A DNA stretch of 10,388 nt from Bremia lactucae (Eukaryota > Oomycota > Peronosporomycetes > Peronosporales > Peronosporaceae): contig NC_090617.1 of the NCBI RefSeq assembly GCF_004359215.1, positions 4,473,932-4,484,319 of the forward strand, read 5' to 3'. The notes below the pieces were generated by a model that ran no database searches, was not told the origin of the DNA, and saw only the letters and a list, made by a program, of their open reading frames with translations. Positions 7,742-10,388 of this stretch are shown piece after piece (positions within the stretch are counted from its first letter, which is position 1; every line of letters starts with the position of its first letter). The position numbers were made by a program, and so were the translations under genes.

Positions 7742-9567
7742 ATTATTAATGGCATAGGATTGACATTGTAAATATTTACAACAATTGCAAAAGAGAGCAG
7801 ATACAAAAAATTATTTTAATTAAAAGCTATTACAATCTAGTCTGCCATTTACAGTTGCAAGTTTAATAAGCAATATGAAATCGAAGGCAACTGAAGAGAC
7901 CGGGTCATTTAGGCTTATCATCGATTTGTAATCAAAAACATGCTGATTTTGGCGTAGGAGCTGAGTTGATCTTGTCGTAAAGCACCAAACACAAATTGCA
8001 ATTCAAAAGTGTTCAGGAACGTCTTGATGTATAAGTGCGTCGAGGCTCTTGCTCACGCGTTTAAACGAAGATTTGTCAACGTATTTTACCAATATGTAAG
8101 TAGTAGGTGGAATTTGCGAAACTTGAATTTCCGGGAACATCCTAGTTTCAAAACACTGTCCACTTTAGGGGTACTTAGGTCGTGCGGTGCACTGACAAGA
8201 GTCGGACAATCTGCAAGCATACTATTCAGAGTTTTCAGTGTAAAAGTAGGGCTTAAAACGCTCAAGAAAATCTCTACAAAAAACATCTGCTCTAAGTTGC
8301 TAGTATAAACGGATACGCGAAACGCCTAATTGCAAGGGTAAAGAAGGGTAAGCTACGAGCTCAATCGAGCTAAGCGATGCGTAGAAACAAAAGAGCACGA
8401 TTAAATTTAAGCCGATTATCGTTTGGTTGTCGCATATGCTCCACCGAACAAACTTTCATTCGGTCCCATAATACCTTTACCGATCACATTCACCTGATCT
8501 GTTCTTCATTGTCGCTTGTACAAGTTTATATATATTGCAAGACTCAGTGACATAAGTTTAGGCTTGCCAGGGCGCATACAGTGGAGCGTCCTGGCGAGCC
8601 TTAACTTATGTACATCGATTCGAGCTATTTTTTTGTGTTTGTTCGTCAGCCTTCCACCACACAATAGTAGATATAAGTTTGTCAGTTTTTCTTCGAATTT
8701 TGAAGCATTAGACATGGGCGCATTTCAACAGACTGTGGCAGTTTAATCTAATATTTTGTGAGACAGTATTGAGCCATATTTAGTAAATGGCCAAGTGGTC
8801 ACGAGATGGTGCATCTCCTACAGGGAACGTATTACGTCAGATACGCCGATAATCCATTCATTGCAAGAAGCACAAAGCCGGATAAATGTTCGTCGATGGC
8901 ACAACGGTGCTTTTTTACGATTCACAAAACAGTAGATTTTTAAAAATCGAATAAGGTACAGGTGTCTCTCGGATAACTTATAGCCACGGTGGCTACAAAA
9001 GAAAGGCACTAAGATTCGCTTATTAAGAAAGTAATAAATGAAGTTCCGCACAGAATGGTAAAAAAAGTATACAAATTTTTGCTAACTTTATCTCCTAAGA
9101 CGAAATAACATGCATGCGCAAGAGCGCACCTCCGACTCAACTTCCACACTCGTGCTCGATTTGCTGTTGCTCTTTTGAGACTTGCCAATCAATGCGGGCG
9201 CTCTTGGCCCTTTCCCACTTGTTATAAAAAGGTTTTGAACACATTGAGTATAACACGGTTTCTGATGTGCCCACGGGCAGTCACACCAATTACTTAATGT
9301 AGATAATTGGGTGTGAGGCTATAACGATTCCGCGATGTAATTTAGAGGGTGTGATGCAATTTAAGAGGAATAACTGTTGATTTTGCGTTGCTGGGAATGT
9401 CTCAAAAATGAAAGTGTTTTATCTTGAATTAATCTGTGGTATTATTCAATTCAATTACAAAAAGGGGTTTGGCGATACCAAAAGGGTATGTGGCTGCACC
9501 AGCTCCTTTATAATACTAGTAATACAAGGAAGCATATTTTCCCGCAACTTTCCGTAACTATCGTACA
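7742..9567. other. 1.8 kb spacer without a convincing gene
   Basis: A 99-codon plus-strand frame at 8009-8308 has no signal peptide, domain or initiator and overlaps a 66-codon frame on the other strand, so it is treated as chance. Structure in this spacer includes the strong hairpin at 8551-8610, an imperfect inverted repeat at 9281-9316 (arms TCACACCAATTA and TAATTGGGTGTGA, 11-base loop), and a small direct repeat, GATGTAATTTAGAGG at 9334-9348 with GATGCAATTTAAGAGG at 9353-9368. The spacer ends exactly at the LTR boundary at 9568. Confidence 0.45.
8551..8610 (+). other. 25-bp hairpin with G-U compatible changes, possible small-RNA precursor
   Basis: Arm 1 is 8551-8575 and arm 2 is 8586-8610, separated by the 10-base loop ATACAGTGGA. 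Of 25 pairs, 22 are Watson-Crick, two are G-U wobbles in plus-strand RNA, and one (T-T) is a mismatch. A further A-T pair extends the base of the stem. A TATA-rich stretch (8525-8535) lies just upstream. The stem length and small loop are compatible with a miRNA-like or other structured RNA precursor, but transcription is not shown. A small inverted-repeat transposon remnant is an alternative. Confidence 0.4.
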
Positions 9568-10018
9568 TGTAACGGGGTGTATCGTTACATGAAATTAACA
9601 ATAAAAGATTGTTAATTAATATTATCCAAAAGGTAGATAATATTTGGAGGAAATTACTTTAAATAGTAATTTCCTGAATTCTTATCCATAAATAGGTATA
9701 GACCATTATGTCTATTTATTCCGCAGACTAATCAGCTGTAGAAGTAATCAAAGAGAGTTACGAGATAAGATAGATAAGAATTCATTTACATGTTTAGTAT
9801 TAGTTTATAGTTAAGACAACATTTACAAAGATAGATTAACAAAGACACTTAACTATATTAATACAGTTTTCATTTTACCCTCTTAAGCTAACTTGCCTTA
9901 AGAGAAGTCTTCCTCTACACGTACAGTGTACGTTACTTAACGAGAGGCACCACTCACATCTGAAGCAGTGTGAAGTGGACTTGTACTGAAACAGTACAAG
10001 TCGCAGTGCCCCGTTACA
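9568..10018 (+). repeat. complete 451-bp LTR
   Basis: The LTR starts TGTAACGGGG at 9568-9577 and ends CCCCGTTACA at 10009-10018. These are perfect 10-bp terminal inverted repeats containing the canonical TG...CA. The left boundary is confirmed by the matching LTR tip at 1-58. The right boundary is confirmed by the primer-binding site starting at 10021. Promoter and polyadenylation sites inside the LTR were not assigned. Confidence 0.9.
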
Positions 10019-10020
10019 CC

Positions 10021-10032
10021 TGGTAGCACTTT
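10021..10032 (+). other. primer-binding site
   Basis: TGGTAGCACTTT begins two bases after the LTR. TGGTAGCA is complementary to a tRNA 3' end TGCTACCA, which suits a eukaryotic initiator methionine tRNA (typical complement TGGTAGCAGAG). The match is lost after eight bases, so a different tRNA or a half-tRNA primer is possible. Confidence 0.65.
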
Positions 10033-10068
10033 GTAGTCCGTCCAAGGACCACATTTCCCACATTTAAC

Positions 10069-10388
10069 ATGGACATGTTAGATGGTAGTGGGAATACGCA
10101 TCACGTTTCCCCTGAAAGCTACTCCTTTCTAAGTGATATAGAAAGGAGTGCGGTTGAACGAATGAGTTCATCCGTAGGAAACGATGCAATCCTGGCATTA
10201 CTGTCCAACTTAGACAGAGATGCCCTCCATTCAACCGTCGCCAAGTTCATACAACATGAACTTGACGAGATGAAGGAAAAAGTAGCCTTGCTGAATCAGC
10301 AAGGCTCTCAACAGGCGGAACTGTTGAGATTACAACAGGTACAGACCCCTGTACCTGGGATGACGCAAACGCGTCGTCCCGAAACTCT
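10069..10388 (+). CDS. Gag, N-terminal part, truncated by the window edge
   Basis: The frame is open from ATG at 10069-10071 to the window end (106 codons plus two bases). The position, 50 bases after the LTR and just past the primer-binding site, identifies it as gag, which would form the structural shell of the retrotransposon particle and package its RNA. The product begins MDMLDGSGNT. Residues about 60-91 (FIQHELDEMKEKVALL, then QQGSQQAELLRLQQ) look like an amphipathic or coiled-coil helix, typical of the N-terminal region of retrotransposon Gags. No capsid motif or zinc knuckle is in view. Met3 is an alternative start. The start codon lies inside the hairpin 10065-10080, and the whole coding sequence is packed with inverted repeats, so it is constrained at both protein and nucleic-acid level. 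Family beyond LTR retrotransposon is not decidable here. Confidence 0.8.
   Translation, partial: MDMLDGSGNTHHVSPESYSFLSDIERSAVERMSSSVGNDAILALLSNLDRDALHSTVAKFIQHELDEMKEKVALLNQQGSQQAELLRLQQVQTPVPGMTQTRRPET

Larger units (their letters stand above)
9568..10380 (+). repeat. serial short inverted repeats through LTR, leader and gag
   Basis: Arms in the LTR: 9568-9574/9583-9589; 9593-9602/9608-9617; 9618-9626/9636-9644; 9648-9658/9665-9675; 9676-9686/9773-9783 (11 bp, enclosing 9688-9695/9712-9719); 9806-9815/9848-9857; 9880-9887/9897-9904; 9919-9925/9927-9933; 9978-9988/9992-10002. Leader: 10055-10061/10088-10094 enclosing 10065-10071/10074-10080. In gag: 10098-10110/10177-10187 (2-base bulge), enclosing 10121-10131/10139-10149; 10194-10198/10220-10224 enclosing 10201-10205/10213-10217; 10242-10250/10256-10264; 10284-10294/10296-10306; 10306-10314/10321-10329; 10336-10344/10349-10357; 10357-10366/10371-10380. 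All listed arms are perfect except the bulge noted and one T-G wobble in the last. Counted by hand, about 60% of 10098-10380 and about half of the LTR lie in such arms. Confidence 0.85.
9568..10388 (+). mobile_element. 5' end of an LTR retrotransposon, cut by the window edge
   Basis: A complete 5' LTR, a primer-binding site two bases later and an open gag frame running off the right edge define a plus-strand element. Its pol region is outside the window, so Ty3/gypsy versus Ty1/copia cannot be settled. The open gag frame and identifiable LTR ends suggest it is not very old. It is related to the LTR tip at 1-58, which points the other way. Its most unusual property is a dense series of short inverted repeats throughout, described separately. 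Confidence 0.88.

Noticed and set aside
8009..8308. 99-codon plus-strand open frame, very basic
   Set aside because: No recognisable family, no initiator-like sequence seen, and an overlapping frame on the other strand. Kept only as a remark in the spacer entry.
9875..10063. 62-codon minus-strand frame across the LTR end
   Set aside because: It crosses the LTR boundary and primer-binding site and is a by-product of the palindromic sequence there.
9568..10388. CRISPR-like or tandem repeat array in the hairpin-rich region
   Set aside because: The arms differ in sequence from hairpin to hairpin. There is no repeated unit, and the region is explained as LTR and gag.

Overview
This window looks like nuclear DNA of a plant-pathogenic oomycete (Phytophthora / downy mildew group). 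The two intact genes are intronless and encode secreted copper lytic polysaccharide monooxygenases (LPMOs) of the AA17 type, a family known from oomycetes. Both have a pyrimidine-rich oomycete-style initiator just upstream. Long AT-rich spacers and LTR retrotransposons bounding the segment fit the repeat-laden genomes of this group. The species cannot be read from the sequence.

Layout. Positions 1-58 are the 5' tip of an LTR on the minus strand, whose element runs off the left edge. A minus-strand LPMO gene (521-1660) has an unusual acidic, cysteine-containing tail. A 3.1 kb spacer follows, holding two diverged collinear copies of a roughly 0.45 kb sequence (about 1899-2390 and 3403-3870). 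At 4800-5570 lies a broken third LPMO gene: its 5' part is on the plus strand with in-frame stops and an internal deletion, and its 3' part follows directly on the minus strand, as if about 450 bp had flipped in place. A second intact minus-strand LPMO gene is at 6382-7203. The spacer from 7262 to 9567 has no convincing gene but holds a striking 25-bp hairpin at 8551-8610. From 9568 to the right edge is a plus-strand LTR retrotransposon: a complete 451-bp LTR, a primer-binding site and the start of gag.

How the parts relate. The LPMO genes form a small paralogous cluster (two intact, one dead, perhaps one further relic) between two retrotransposons of the same family in opposite orientation. 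The intact products should be secreted and attack plant cell-wall polysaccharide oxidatively, pectin being the substrate established for characterised AA17 enzymes. They share the catalytic core and six cysteines but have quite different C-terminal tails.

The most unusual signal is in the right-hand retrotransposon. Its LTR, leader and gag coding sequence are built from a nearly continuous series of short perfect inverted repeats (arms mostly 7-11 bp, usually short loops). This density is far beyond anything in the host DNA of the same window and continues through protein-coding sequence.
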